Part shown: positions 45,421 to 54,639 of the stretch, piece by piece | How the letters are laid out: every line of letters starts with the position of its first letter | Position numbering within the stretch: position 1 is the stretch's first letter | The notes under the pieces: generated by a model | What the model saw: only the letters and a program-made list of their open reading frames with translations | The model's database searches: none | Told to the model about the DNA's origin: nothing | NCBI GenBank assembly: GCA_019009955.1 | Contig: CM032228.1 | Location: 3,617,501 to 3,681,500, forward strand | From: Riptortus pedestris | Lineage: Eukaryota > Arthropoda > Insecta > Hemiptera > Alydidae | Length of the DNA stretch: 64,000 nucleotides | Direction: 5' to 3' | Made by a program: the position numbers and the translations under genes

Positions 45421-46545
45421 AAAAAAGTCCGTCACGCAGGGGCTGCGTAAACTAAGCAGATTTCCCACGTGAAGTTTTACAATAGAGAAATCTGCCTAGT
45501 AATAAACTATTCTCACGAGGACGAATAGTTAGTGAAACGGCCACACTAGCGCTAGTGCGCTCGGCGGAAACTCCCAAACTTAACCAACCACACTCACAAT
45601 ACAAATCCAAATATCTCGGTTAATATTAAAGATACAGAATAAATGTATAGAACAATATTTATAGTAAATTTAATTTGCAATAAGATTGGTTCTATACACT
45701 TTTAGCAGATTTCCCTTAAGGGAAATCAGCTATTGAGGTCGTACTCATGACGCGAGTTTCGAAAAATTTCTTCAAATGTCCATCGATCCTACCCAGGAGA
45801 TGACGAAAATGAGGTCCGTTCAAAATTATATATATATATCTATATATATATATATATATCTATATATATATATATAGATATATATATTTGTCTGTTAACG
45901 CTCTAGCGGTCGCAATTTTTGTTTGATCGTTACCAAACTCGGAATTTAATCGTTTTATGTAAAAAGGAAGATCAAGTTCGTTAATGGCTAAAATCGAACC
46001 AGTGGGAGGGGGGGTTTAGAGGGGGGGATTTTCGAAAATTCGAAATATCTCCATTACCATACGTCGGATCAAAAAAATGTATAAAACCAATCTTATTGCA
46101 AATTAAATTTACTATGAATATTGTTCTATACATTTATTCTGTATCTTTAATATTAACCGAGATATTTGGATTTGTATTGTGAGTGTGGTTGGCTATGTTT
46201 GGGTTTCCGCCGAGCGCACTAGCGCTAGTGTGGCCATTTCACTAACTATTCGTCCTCGTGAGAATAGGTTATTACTAGGCAGATTTCTCTATTGTAAAAC
46301 TTCACGTGGGAAATCTGCTTAGTTTACGCAGCCCCTGCGTGACGGACTTTTTTGATCCGACGTATAGTAACGGAGGTATTTCGAATTTTCGAAAACCCCC
46401 CTCTAAACCCCCCCTCCCACTGGTTCGATTTTAGCCATTAACGAACTTGATCTTCCTTTTTACATAAAACGATTAAATTCCGAGTTTGGTAACGATCAAA
46501 CAAAAATTGCGACCGCTAGAGCGTTAACAGACAAATATATATATA

Positions 46546-46633
<88 letters not shown>

Positions 46634-46774
46634 GTTATATATATATAATTTTGAACGGACCTCATTTTCGTCATCTCCTGGGTAGGATCGATGGACATTT
46701 GAAGAAATTTTTCGAAACTCGCGTCATGAGTACGACCTCAATAGCTGATTTCCCTTAAGGGAAATCTGCTAAAA
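45421..46774 (-). mobile_element. Family A copy interrupted by another family A copy
   Basis: The right end AAAAAAGTCCGTCACGCAGG is at 45421. The body reads through CACTCACAATACAAATCC and the ACCAATCTTAT-equivalent region to 45699, and resumes at 46353 with GATCCGACGTATAGTAACGG, the G-rich segment, (TA)n of about 110 bp and the left hairpin to 46774. The break at TCTATACACTTTT / TTTTGATCCGACG matches TCTATACAATTTTTCGATCC in uninterrupted copies. Confidence 0.85.
45700..46352 (+). mobile_element. Family A copy nested in a family A copy
   Basis: A full-length forward copy: left hairpin at 45702, TA/TATATC core, CGCTCTAGCGGTCG, a GTGGTTGGCTATG segment, GCGCACTAGCGCTAGTG (a perfect CACTAGCGCTAGTG palindrome), CACGTGGGAAATCTGC, the stem-loop and GACGGAC plus Ts. 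It shares the GCGCTAGTG feature with the element it sits in, so the two are close relatives in opposite orientation. Confidence 0.85.
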
Positions 46775-46775
46775 T

Positions 46776-47190
46776 GAGACGATAGAACGGGAGTTTCAGG
46801 GTGCGCAAGAAAAAGTGTACTTCATTTGTCGGAACGGGAGAGGGCGGTTATTCATGTTCAAGGCGTCGAACGAAAGGGGATGCATCCGAGAATTTTCCCC
46901 CCGATCGGTAATGCGATACTTGGAACGGCCAGAGAAATAGAGAATTTAACGCGTCGCGGGGGAAGTTCGGAATAAATAATTTCGGAAGGGCTTATCTCGC
47001 CGGGAGTGGGAGCTACCCCGAATCCGACAATTTTTCAAAGCAAAAAGCGACCATGACGAACAAAACGATACCTCAATCTCGAAAATCCGGGCGGTCAACA
47101 ATTCTGGAAGAAAACGGTTTGTGGCTTTAAATTGTAGAATATTAACATAAATGACAAGATGGGAAACAAGGATGTATAATAAGTGTTGTA
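46776..47190. other. CpG-rich island, no ORF
   Basis: About 400 bp with many CpGs (GAACGGGAGAGGGCGG, CCCCCCGATCGG, ACGCGTCGCGGGGG, CGAATCCGAC) between two AT-rich family A copies. Composition clearly unlike its surroundings. No coding frame, tRNA or rRNA is recognised. Confidence 0.5.
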
Positions 47191-47193
47191 TAT

Positions 47194-47891
47194 TAGCAGA
47201 TTTCCCTTAAGGCAAATCAGCTATTGAGGTTGTACTCATGACGGAATTTTCGACATTTTTCTTCAAATGTCCATCGATCCTACCTAGTAGATGACGAAAA
47301 TGAGGTCCGTTCAAAACTGTATATATATATTTGTCTGTTACCGCTCTAGCGGTCGCAATTTTTGTTTGATCGTTACCAAACTCGATATTTAGTCGTTTTA
47401 TGTCAAAAGAAAGATCAAGTTCGTTAACGGCTGAAATCGGACCACGGGGAGGGGGGGGTTTAGAGGGGAGGATTTCCGAAAATTCGAAATATCTCCGTTA
47501 CTATTCGTCGGATCGAAAAATTGTACAGAATCAATCTTATTGCAAATTAAATTTACTATAAATATTGTTCTATACATGTATTCTGTATCTTGAATATTAA
47601 CCGAGATATTTGCATTTGTATTCTGCGTGTGGTACCAGTAGGCTATGTTCGGACTGTTCCGCCGAGAGCTCTTGCGGCCTTTTCCATAACTATCCGTCCC
47701 TCGTGAATAGGTTTAGAGGTTAGGTTAACTGTGTTTCGGGGCTAGAAACTACTGGGTTATTACGCCCTAAATAATGTTTTAGGTTTAGAGGTTTCTTTCT
47801 ATTACAGTTGTTATTAGGCAGATTTCTCTATTGTAAAACTTCACGTGGGAAATCTGCTTAGTTTACGCAGCCCCTGCGTGACGGACTTTTT
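47194..47891 (+). mobile_element. Family A copy, short subtype, full length
   Basis: Complete ends; the core TA tract is only about 10 bp. An extra strip, GTTAGGTTAACTG...GGGTTATTACGCCC, at about 47715-47770 lies within the subgroup-specific segment before the right end. Confidence 0.8.
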
Positions 47892-48400
47892 AGTAAATGG
47901 GCCAATATACTTACAAATGAGAACTGCCAAGAAAATAGCGCACTTCATTGTGTTGAGAAGGAGATGATGTGTTAACGAGAAGTCTCACTTTCCTTATAAG
48001 CTGCAAATAAACATTAACATAAATAATTAACAAAGGACTGGAACTTGTTCATGGTTTACGGCTTAAATCATTTTAACATTTCTTAATTAGTTGATTTGTT
48101 TTGCTATTTTTGGTCAAGCCGTGACCGGCGTTGCAGCCACAGATGATTTCATAATGCAATTGATGGTTTCATCAAAGTGGTCTAACTCTTAATGGAGGAC
48201 ATTGCAATCTAAACTGCTCAAAAATGAATAGGGATATTGGCTGTTTTGTGGTATGTATGGGGCCTAGCATATATTTTTTTATTTTTATTATAAATATCAT
48301 TAATATTTATTAGAAATTATTGTCTTTTTCCACCATAAAAAAGAAATTTAATTAAGATCGATTTAATTAAAATTAATAGGATAAGAAAAAATAACCTATA
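47892..48400. other. No gene seen; left flank of the Gypsy element
   Basis: AT-rich sequence with the left 27-bp inverted-repeat arm at 48214 and a 31-bp direct repeat at 48366. Confidence 0.4.
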
Positions 48401-48605
48401 GGGGAGTGTTCCCTATAAATAAATGAAGTCTTCATTCCAAATAATAGGTTATTATATTTTCATAACTGTCACAAAAATAATAATACTTTAGAACAATACA
48501 AACAGAGGTCTCCTCATGGTGGTACACAAGCAACTGACTGTCTAAACTTTTGTTATCAGTGTTAGGTTAAGTGGTAACCAGGGGCAACGCGGCCCAGCTG
48601 TTACA
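48401..48605 (-). repeat. Gypsy 3' LTR
   Basis: About 205 bp, nearly identical to 52298-52508. Minus-strand start TGTAACAGCTGGGCCGCG; end in GAACACTCCCC (TATA follows). It has one AAT-tract shortening compared with the 5' LTR. Confidence 0.9.
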
Positions 48606-49254
48606 CTACTCCCCCCTCAGTGACGGAGTCACAGAATTTAACATTTTTTTTTACAAGTCTTCCTGTTCTGGTCCTGTAACCTGGAATTTCCGTTGGTTCC
48701 GTCTGAGAGGTTTGCGTTGGATTTGCTTGTGCAGAATCTTCTTGTGATGGCTGTAGGTCGGTCTTTCCGCTTGTCGTGGATTCCTCAGCAAGTAGGTAGG
48801 CTGGTTTCACGCGATCTATGGAAACTACAACTTCCTTGTCCCTGAGCAGAATCACGAAGTTCTTTTCACTGCGCTTGATAACTCTATGAGGCCCAGAGTA
48901 GGGTGGCACTAGTGGTTTTCGGATCGCATCCTCTCTTAAAAACACGTGAGTGCAACTCTGGAGGTCTTTGTGTTGAAATGTTTTCCTCAGATGATTCGCT
49001 CTGGCGTTAGCTGGCTTGATGCGCCTTAGGTCGTCTTTAAGTTGTTGCAACGCTAGTATGGGTTCCTGTTGAGAAGTACTGTCTTCCAGCATTTCGCCTG
49101 GTAATCTTAAGGGTTGTCCATACAGTGCTTCCGCAACGCTGGCTCCCAAGTCTTCTTTAAATACTGCTCTAAGACCAAGTAGGTCAGAGGGCAAAACCTT
49201 GCCAAATGGGCCATTATAGCTGCTTTGAGGCTTCTGTGCCAGCGTTCTACGCAA
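48601..49254 (-). pseudogene. Gypsy integrase C-terminal region
   Basis: 217 codons in a frame shifted relative to the integrase core. The start (LPSDLLGLRAVFKEDLGAS, VAEALYGQPLRLPGEML) is the usual region after the catalytic Glu helix. Later VPPYSGPHRVIKR and VSIDRVKPAYL form the chromodomain-like/GPY-F-type tail. It ends with a stop beside the polypurine tract. The frameshift near 49210 separates it from the DDE core. Confidence 0.75.
48606..48620 (-). other. Polypurine tract
   Basis: CTGAGGGGGGAGTAG on the minus strand lies immediately before the TGTAACA of the 3' LTR. It is the RNase H-resistant primer for plus-strand synthesis. Confidence 0.8.
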
Positions 49255-49982
49255 CCATTCGCTTGAGGGTGATATGCCGTCGTGCGTTTCTTGTCTGTGC
49301 CAAGAATGATGTTAAGGCGTTGAAATATTTCAGCTTCAAATTGACGACCTTGATCTGTGGTCAGCCGTACTGGTGTTCCGAAGCGAGCAACCCAATGTGT
49401 ATAAAATGCCTCTGCCACCGTTGCTGCAGTGATTTCTTCGAGAGGTATAGCTTCAGGCCAGCGAGTCGCCCGGTCTATCATGGTAAGGCAGTATCTTTTT
49501 CCATCCGAAGGAAGTAGTGGGCCGATAATGTCTAAATGTACATGTTGGAATCTAGCGGAAGGTTGGTAGGTTCCTAAGGGAGATTGAGTATGCCTTACTA
49601 CTTTGGCTCTTTGACAAGGTAAGCAAGTCTTGGTCCATTTACCAACATCTTGATTCATATCCGGCCAGAAAAATCTCCGTGCCACCAGTTTCCTAGAAGC
49701 TCGGATACCTGGATGACTCAGTTCATGGAGTTTGTCGAAAAGAGGTTTCCGAAACTGTGGAGGGACGTAAGGCCTAGCTTTGCTGGTACTCATCTCACAG
49801 AGTATCTGAGACGATAATCCTGGTAATGAAGTAAGTTTGAGCTGCAAGCTCTTATTCTTCTTCAAATCACCAAGTGTTGGGTCTGACTTCTGTGCTTGGG
49901 CCAGCTGTTCCATATCATCCGGGATGATGATCTCCTCTACTCGTGATAGAGCATCTGCCATAATGTTATCCTTGCCTGGCAT
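49107..49982 (-). pseudogene. Gypsy integrase zinc finger and DDE core
   Basis: 291 codons. First the end of RNase H (MPGKDNIMADALSRV), then an HHCC finger (HELSHPG, CLPCQRAK; H-x3-H...C-x2-C), then the catalytic triad: D in HLDIIGP, D in TTDQGRQFE and E in GCVERWH. Integrase joins the cDNA ends to host DNA. The frame runs off-register after LKAAIMAHLARF, where one base appears gained or lost, so the last about 30 codons are not integrase. Confidence 0.85.
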
Positions 49983-50116
49983 ATATTCAATATTAGTTGA
50001 GAATTGACTAATATAATTTAACTGTCGAATTCTTCGGGGTGGGGAGTTTTCGGCTTTTTGGTGGAAGGCACTGGCAAGGGGCTTGTGGTCAGTGATTATT
50101 ACAAAATTGAGCCCTT

Positions 50117-50959
50117 CTAATAAGGTCTGAAATGACGGATGCCTTCATAGACAGCCAAAAGTTCTTTATCATAAGCTGAATAGTTTTTCTGCGTTTGACT
50201 GAGAGCTTTTGAGAAAAATCCTAAAGGTTGCCATACTCCTTCTTTTTTCTGTTGCAATGCGGCTCCTATTCCTGTGTCCGAAGCATCACACATTAGGGCG
50301 AGTTCTCCAGTGGTTGTAGGGTGTGCAAGTTTCGCTGCCTCTGCTATGCTGCGCCTGCTCTGCTCAAAGGCTTGTATAGTCTCTTCTGTCCACTGCACAG
50401 GGGTCTTGTCACGTTTCTTGGAATTGTGTAGAAGCTTGTTAAGTGGCATTTGTATTTTAGCTGCGTTTGGAATGCATCTTCTATAAAAATTTAGCATTCC
50501 TAGAAACCGTCGTAGTTTGCAAATAGTGTCTGGACGAGGAAAGTCTAAAATGTTCTGAACTTTAGAGGGTAGAGGTTTAATTCCAGAGGCGTCTACTCTG
50601 TACCCTAAAAAATCTACCTCTGTTTTGCCTAGTACGCACTTAGCAAGATTTAAGGACATACCGTACTCGTTTAATCGCTGAAAAACTTCTCGGAGGTGGT
50701 CTTCATGTGTTTGCTCGTCTTTGGATGCCACCAAGAAATCATCCAAATAGGGGAAGACGAAATCTAAACCGCGCAGCATTGTGTCTACAAATCGTTGAAA
50801 AGTTTGAGCTGCATTTCTGAGTCCGAAGGTCATACGTAAGTACTCCATAAGACCAAATGGTGTAGCAATGGCGGTTTTTTCTATATCTTCTTCTGCTATG
50901 GGTATATGATGGTAAGCTCTGACTAAGTCTAATGTCGAGACGGGGCTCAGGTTAGCCAT
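50117..50959 (-). pseudogene. Gypsy reverse transcriptase palm/thumb and RNase H
   Basis: From the SINE junction: STLDLVRAYHHIPI, TPFGLMEYLRMTFGL, FPYLDDFLVAS (the YxDD box, YLDD), VDFLGYRV, then the RNase H start LMCDASDTGIGAALQ and YSAYDKELLAVYEGIRHFR. It polymerises cDNA and removes RNA. The first codons (to about 50941) are SINE-derived. At about 50117 a single-base loss puts a stop after RHFRPY; the correct continuation (QTLLEGLNFVIITDHKPLA) is in the neighbouring frame. Confidence 0.85.
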
Positions 50960-51163
50960 GCGAGTTAAAGCGTTGACATTTATCTCACATGGTAAACCTA
51001 GAGTGGCGAGTTCGATTCTTGCCTGGGCAAAGGAAATTATTTAGTGACGAAATTCATTAAATAACGTCCTAAAATCCCACCCTGGCTAGAAAAGGGTGGT
51101 AACCTGTAGATAACCCGTCCCGATTAGCCTAAGTTGCAAAAAGTGGACGTTAATAAATAATAA
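50941..51163 (+). repeat. tRNA-derived SINE inserted in the Gypsy RT
   Basis: 223 bp: GGGGCTCAGGTTAGCCATGC (box A), GAGTGGCGAGTTCGATTC (box B), body with CCCTGGCTAGAAAAGGG hairpin, AACCTGTAGATAACCCGTCC and a TTAATAAATAATAATAA tail. Flanked by an 11-bp target duplication TAATGTCGAGA (50930-50940 and 51164-51174). The RT reads correctly across the duplication once the SINE is ignored, so the SINE came after the Gypsy element. Confidence 0.9.
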
Positions 51164-52006
51164 TAATGTCGAGAAAATTTTCGCTCCATCCAACCTGGTA
51201 TTAAAATCCATCAAATTCGGGACTCCGTATTGGTCCGGGACAGTTTGGGCGTTAAGTCTACGGTAGTCACCACACAAACGTAATCCTCCGTCTTTCTTGG
51301 TAACTACATGGAGAGGGCTCGACCACGGGCTCTTGGACGGTCGACATATTCCTTCTGCCAGCATGCGTTCAATTTCCTCCTTTACTAACCGATATTTTTC
51401 CGCAGGGAGTCTTCGGACCTTGCTAGTGGTCGGGTTGCCTGTGGTTTTAATATAGTGCTCCACTACAGTCCTAGTTGGTCCTTTAATTGGAGATGGTCTC
51501 GTCAGGTCTGGGAATTCCTTTAAAATGTGTGCATAGGGACAGTCTCCTGGAATAGTAGAGATGGAAATGGGTGGTGTTTTTGAGAGTTGGCCTAGTGTGG
51601 AGAGTCCTGTCTTCTTATCGATAAGCCTTTTCTGTCGAAGATCGACTACAAGCTGATGGTGGAATAAAAAGTCGGCACCTATTATGGGCTTTTCTACATC
51701 CGCGATGACGAACTGCCATGGGTAGGGTCTTCGAAGTCCGAAGTCTACAATAAGGTTTACTTCACCGTATGTCTTGATCGGGGAGTTATTGGCGGCTACG
51801 AGGGTATAATCTGTGGCTTTTCGTTTAGGATAATTAGAAACAGGTATTAGAGAAATAGCTGCGCCAGTATCAACTAGGAAGTGAAGTCTTGACCGCTTAT
51901 CATACACGAACAGGCGGCTGAGTGACTGGGTATTGACGGTTGCCGCTTCTTCCGTCACCCTTTCTAGTTTAAAGGCTTCTGATTCCAGCTGCAGGGTGTT
52001 GTGCAT
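51086..52006 (-). pseudogene. Gypsy protease and N-terminal reverse transcriptase
   Basis: 306 codons. Aspartic protease: LHFLVDTGAAISLIP (DTGA active site) and KPIIGADFL (the ILG-type flap partner). RT begins with VEHYIKTTGNP, KEEIERMLAEGICRPS, SPWSSPLHVVTKKDGGLRLC and GDYRRLN. After GAKIFST the frame enters the SINE and ends. The start overlaps the gag frame in a different phase, consistent with a -1 frameshift for pol expression. Confidence 0.85.
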
Positions 52007-52254
52007 TTCCTAGCTTTATCTTGGAAGCGATTGTGGTAATAACAGATACCTTTCCGTGGTGAAGACCGACTGCGTGGACGGGAACGCCATCTTCCGCCTT
52101 CATTTTCTCTTTCACGGCTCTTGGAACGAGTTCGGATTCGAAGCTCAGCGACTTCTGCTCGCAGCTTTTGAACTTCTTCAAGAAGACGTTCTGTGAGCGC
52201 TGGTTCAGCTAATGGGTTAACCTCACCTCTGTGGTCTTCCTCCTTATTCTGCAT
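51964..52254 (-). pseudogene. Gypsy gag remnant with C-H-C-C knuckle
   Basis: 96 codons starting 17 bases after the primer-binding site. A short acidic start (NPLAEPALTERLLEEVQKLR) and an Arg/Ser-rich linker lead to CYYHNRFQDKARKC and TTPCSW. A single C-x3-H-x9-C-x3-C box (CHCC instead of CCHC) is the CsRn1-clade gag signature. Capsid and matrix regions are absent, presumably by internal deletion. Confidence 0.7.
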
Positions 52255-52270
52255 CTCGATTAGCAGTCAA

Positions 52271-52289
52271 GATCGCGTCGGGGTCACCA
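52271..52289 (-). other. Primer-binding site (tRNA-Trp type)
   Basis: TGGTGACCCCGACGCGATC on the minus strand begins 8 bases inside the end of the LTR core. TGGTGACCCCGACG fits the 3' end of insect tRNA-Trp, the primer of CsRn1-like Gypsy elements. Confidence 0.75.
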
Positions 52290-52297
52290 GTTTTATA

Positions 52298-52508
52298 GGG
52301 GAGTGTTCCCTATAAATAAATGAAGTCTTCATTCCAAATAATAGGTTATTATATTTTCATAACTGTCACAAAAATAATAATAATAATACTTTAGAACAAT
52401 ACAAACAGAGGTCTCCTCATGGTGGTACACAAGCAACTGACTGTCTAAACTTTTGTTATCAGTGTTAGGTTAAGTGGTAACCAGGGGCAACGCGGCCCAG
52501 CTGTTACA
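52298..52508 (-). repeat. Gypsy 5' LTR
   Basis: About 211 bp; matches 48401-48605 except for two extra AAT units. The outer end TGTAACA borders TATA at 52509. Confidence 0.9.
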
Positions 52509-52616
52509 TATATTAAAATTAATAGGATAAGAAAAAATAACCAATATCCCTATTCATTTTTGAGCAGTATATTTCAGTGTAATCAGTTTGCTAGTCGTCG
52601 CTACAGCATCACAACG

Positions 52617-53336
52617 AAAAAAAACTCCTTCACGCAAGGGCTGCGTAAACTAAACAGATTTCCCTCGTGAAGTATAACAACACCGTTAATAATAAGTGAA
52701 TAAATACAAACCATAATAAGGAACCTCCAGACGGGAAGAACAACAATTACTGAAATATAACATATACATTTTATTGAAAACTTCATACTATCTATATCTA
52801 GTACTGTAATTTATAATGAATCAGAATAATTTTTATCTCAATCAATCAAATTTCACTAGTCCAAGAACGTAAAACGGGTAGGGGGGGGGGGTCACCAGAA
52901 CATATTTGCATGTCTCTCGTATAATAAAGGTCTCTTGAAAACAATATTTGGTATTTAAGCTTCGAATAATGTGGTTAATTACATAACAGAGCATTGTTTA
53001 CGTAACACTAGTAGCAGTGGGTTTTTACTGAAGGCTAAAAACTGAAAAATGCAAATATCTAGGTAAATATGCAAGACAGAGAATAAATGTATACAACAAT
53101 ATTTATAGTACATTTAATATGCAATACGATTGATTTTATACAATTTTTCGATCCGACCTATAGTTACGGAGATATTTCGAATTTTCAAAGTTCTCCTCCT
53201 CTAAACCCCCTCCACTCCCCCGTGCCCGATTTCATCCATTATTGAACATGATCTTTCTTTTTACATAAAACGACTAAATATCGAGTTTGGTTACGATCAA
53301 ACAATAATTGCGATCGCTAGGGTGCTAACAGACAAA
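52617..53336 (-). mobile_element. Family A long subtype, left end lost
   Basis: AAAAAACTCCTTCACGCAAGG right end (diverged), long-subtype body, G run at about 52880, the TATGCAAGACAGAG region, GCGATCGCTAGGGTGC and CAGACAAATATATAA. The left hairpin and the GAGGTCCG segment are missing. Confidence 0.65.
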
Positions 53337-53449
53337 TATATAAAAATATAATATAAAAGCTTAAATATATAATATTGTTTTATTTGTATTTTTACTATGT
53401 GATATATACTCAAATGAGTTCAGGGTTACGTCGTCAACCAAGATTTTCT

Positions 53450-53876
53450 TTCCATGACTACACAATTTTTTTTTTTATCAATACCATAGACAATATTTAA
53501 CGGTGTCAAGCAGGCATAGAGATTATATCTGTTAATTGATGAAACCGGAGCAGGTGGAGGCTGGGCAAATAAATCGAGAATTTAAAATACTCCGTTGCTA
53601 TTAGCAAAGCTTGTTGCAAAAGTAATGTTATATACACTTTCTCTTCAATATTAACCTAGATTTGTGGAATTTTAAGTAGTCGGCCTTCAGGAAACCTCCG
53701 CTTACAGTCATCTAACAATAAACCAAATTCTTAAGTTAAACCTCTTATTCCAAACTTAAATATTCAATCTTGTAATATACAATTCATTACTAGATGAGAT
53801 GCATGCAAATACATTATGAGATGTTGTCAATCTGCTTAGTTAACGCAGCCCCTGCGTGACTGACTTAAAATTACAT
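53450..53876 (+). mobile_element. Degenerate family A right part
   Basis: TTTTTTATCAATACCATAG, ATTAACCTAGATTTGTGG, a decayed CTTCAGGAAACCTCCGC segment, CAATCTGCTTAGTTAACGC and AGCCCCTGCGTGACTGAC. Clearly older than the copies to the left. Confidence 0.55.
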
Positions 53877-53879
53877 TTT

Positions 53880-54478
53880 ATTGAGCTTATTGAGAACAAT
53901 GGCTTTATTGGTAAATAGTATATTTAAACTATGAGTTCATAACATATCATCAGTTATTTAATATAATCTTTCTAAACTATAGCTTAGCTTTCTTCATGTT
54001 TTCTCATTATTCCAGTCATGGGGGAAGGAAGAGCAAATAATAACTGACTGCTTAAATAAAGAAGCAGAAGCCACATTGGGAAAGAATTATTCCATTTCTT
54101 TAAAGTTTTAGCTTTAATTTTCAGTTAAAAATGATTACATTTTAGAATGGAAAATAATGATTACATAACTATATATGTAGTATACGGGCTGGTACCCCCC
54201 CCCCCCCCTCTACCGCCTAAAACAGGTCAGATAAGAAAAGGATCCTCTCTGCCTACCTCTTTGGCAACGATGTAGACATTAGTTTTGACAGGAATGTGAA
54301 TAATTATAACCTGCTCCTTCGGAGGTTATAATTGTTATTGATTTGAAATGTTAACGATTCACTTCTCCTCTTTTAGTCTAATTATTTTCAGTAAGAGAGG
54401 TCCTTTTCTCTTTCTCAGTGTTTTATAGCTGATCTTTAAACTCCATTCTCTCTTGTAAATTTTATTTGTGTTTTTCAG
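53880..54478 (+). other. Upstream region of the EXTL3/botv coding exon
   Basis: AT-rich, with a poly-C run at about 54194-54209. A polypyrimidine stretch and AG at 54477-54478 (TTTTTCAG) make a good splice acceptor, so the 5'-UTR exon and promoter are probably further upstream. I cannot place them. Confidence 0.4.
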
Positions 54479-54639
54479 AATACAAGACATGATAGAAGTA
54501 TCTGAACGGCTTTTTAATGATTTTGACACGAGAATGCGTTTGCCACTGGATGGCAAATGTGAAACTATCTCGAATACTTCTTCTATTTACTCTTGCACTA
54601 GTAATTGTGCCACTCTTTATCCATCATTACATGCCAAAT
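54479..54639 (+). CDS. botv: botv exon with start codon and membrane anchor
   Basis: The acceptor TTTTTCAG ends at 54478 and the donor AAT|GTAAGT follows 54639. Coding from ATG 54517 gives 41 codons; an in-frame stop (TAG 54493) precedes it, and a second in-frame ATG (codon 12, MANVKLSR) is an alternative start. It encodes a short cytosolic tail and the transmembrane anchor. An overlapping upstream ATG at 54489 is noted separately. Confidence 0.8.
54489..54639 (+). promoter_or_regulatory. Overlapping upstream ORF start
   Basis: ATG at 54489 has G at -3, a better context than the botv ATG at 54517 (T at -3). It is in another frame and, after splicing to 55197, would stop in exon 2 after about 61 codons. 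If this exon is in the mRNA from 54479, botv needs leaky scanning. Confidence 0.35.

Larger units (their letters stand above)
48401..52508 (-). mobile_element. Gypsy LTR retrotransposon (CsRn1-like), defective
   Basis: 4.1 kb, minus strand. Two LTRs (48401-48605, 52298-52508) differ mainly by a 6-base AAT-repeat indel, so the insertion is recent. The element begins TGTAACAGCTGGG on its own strand. TATA borders both outer ends (48397-48400, 52509-52512), a likely 4-bp target duplication. The primer-binding site matches the 3' end of tRNA-Trp, and gag carries a C-H-C-C knuckle. Both point to the CsRn1 clade. Coding order: truncated gag, protease, RT, RNase H, integrase. Defects: most of gag deleted, a SINE in RT, and frameshifts in RNase H and after the integrase core. 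No env is seen. Confidence 0.9.
48214..52567. repeat. Host repeat bracketing the Gypsy element
   Basis: The 27-bp arm CTGCTCAAAAATGAATAGGG... at 48214-48240 is perfectly inverted at 52541-52567. Inside it, a 31-bp strip (ATTAAAATTAATAGGATAAG...) at 48366-48396 is directly repeated at 52512-52542. Removing the Gypsy element leaves a MITE-like sequence of about 250 bp with inverted ends. Confidence 0.6.

Noticed and set aside
46516..46698. 60-codon Tyr/Ile frame
   Set aside because: A translation of the (TA)n core of family A, as are the similar frames near 35394, 39977 and 42403.
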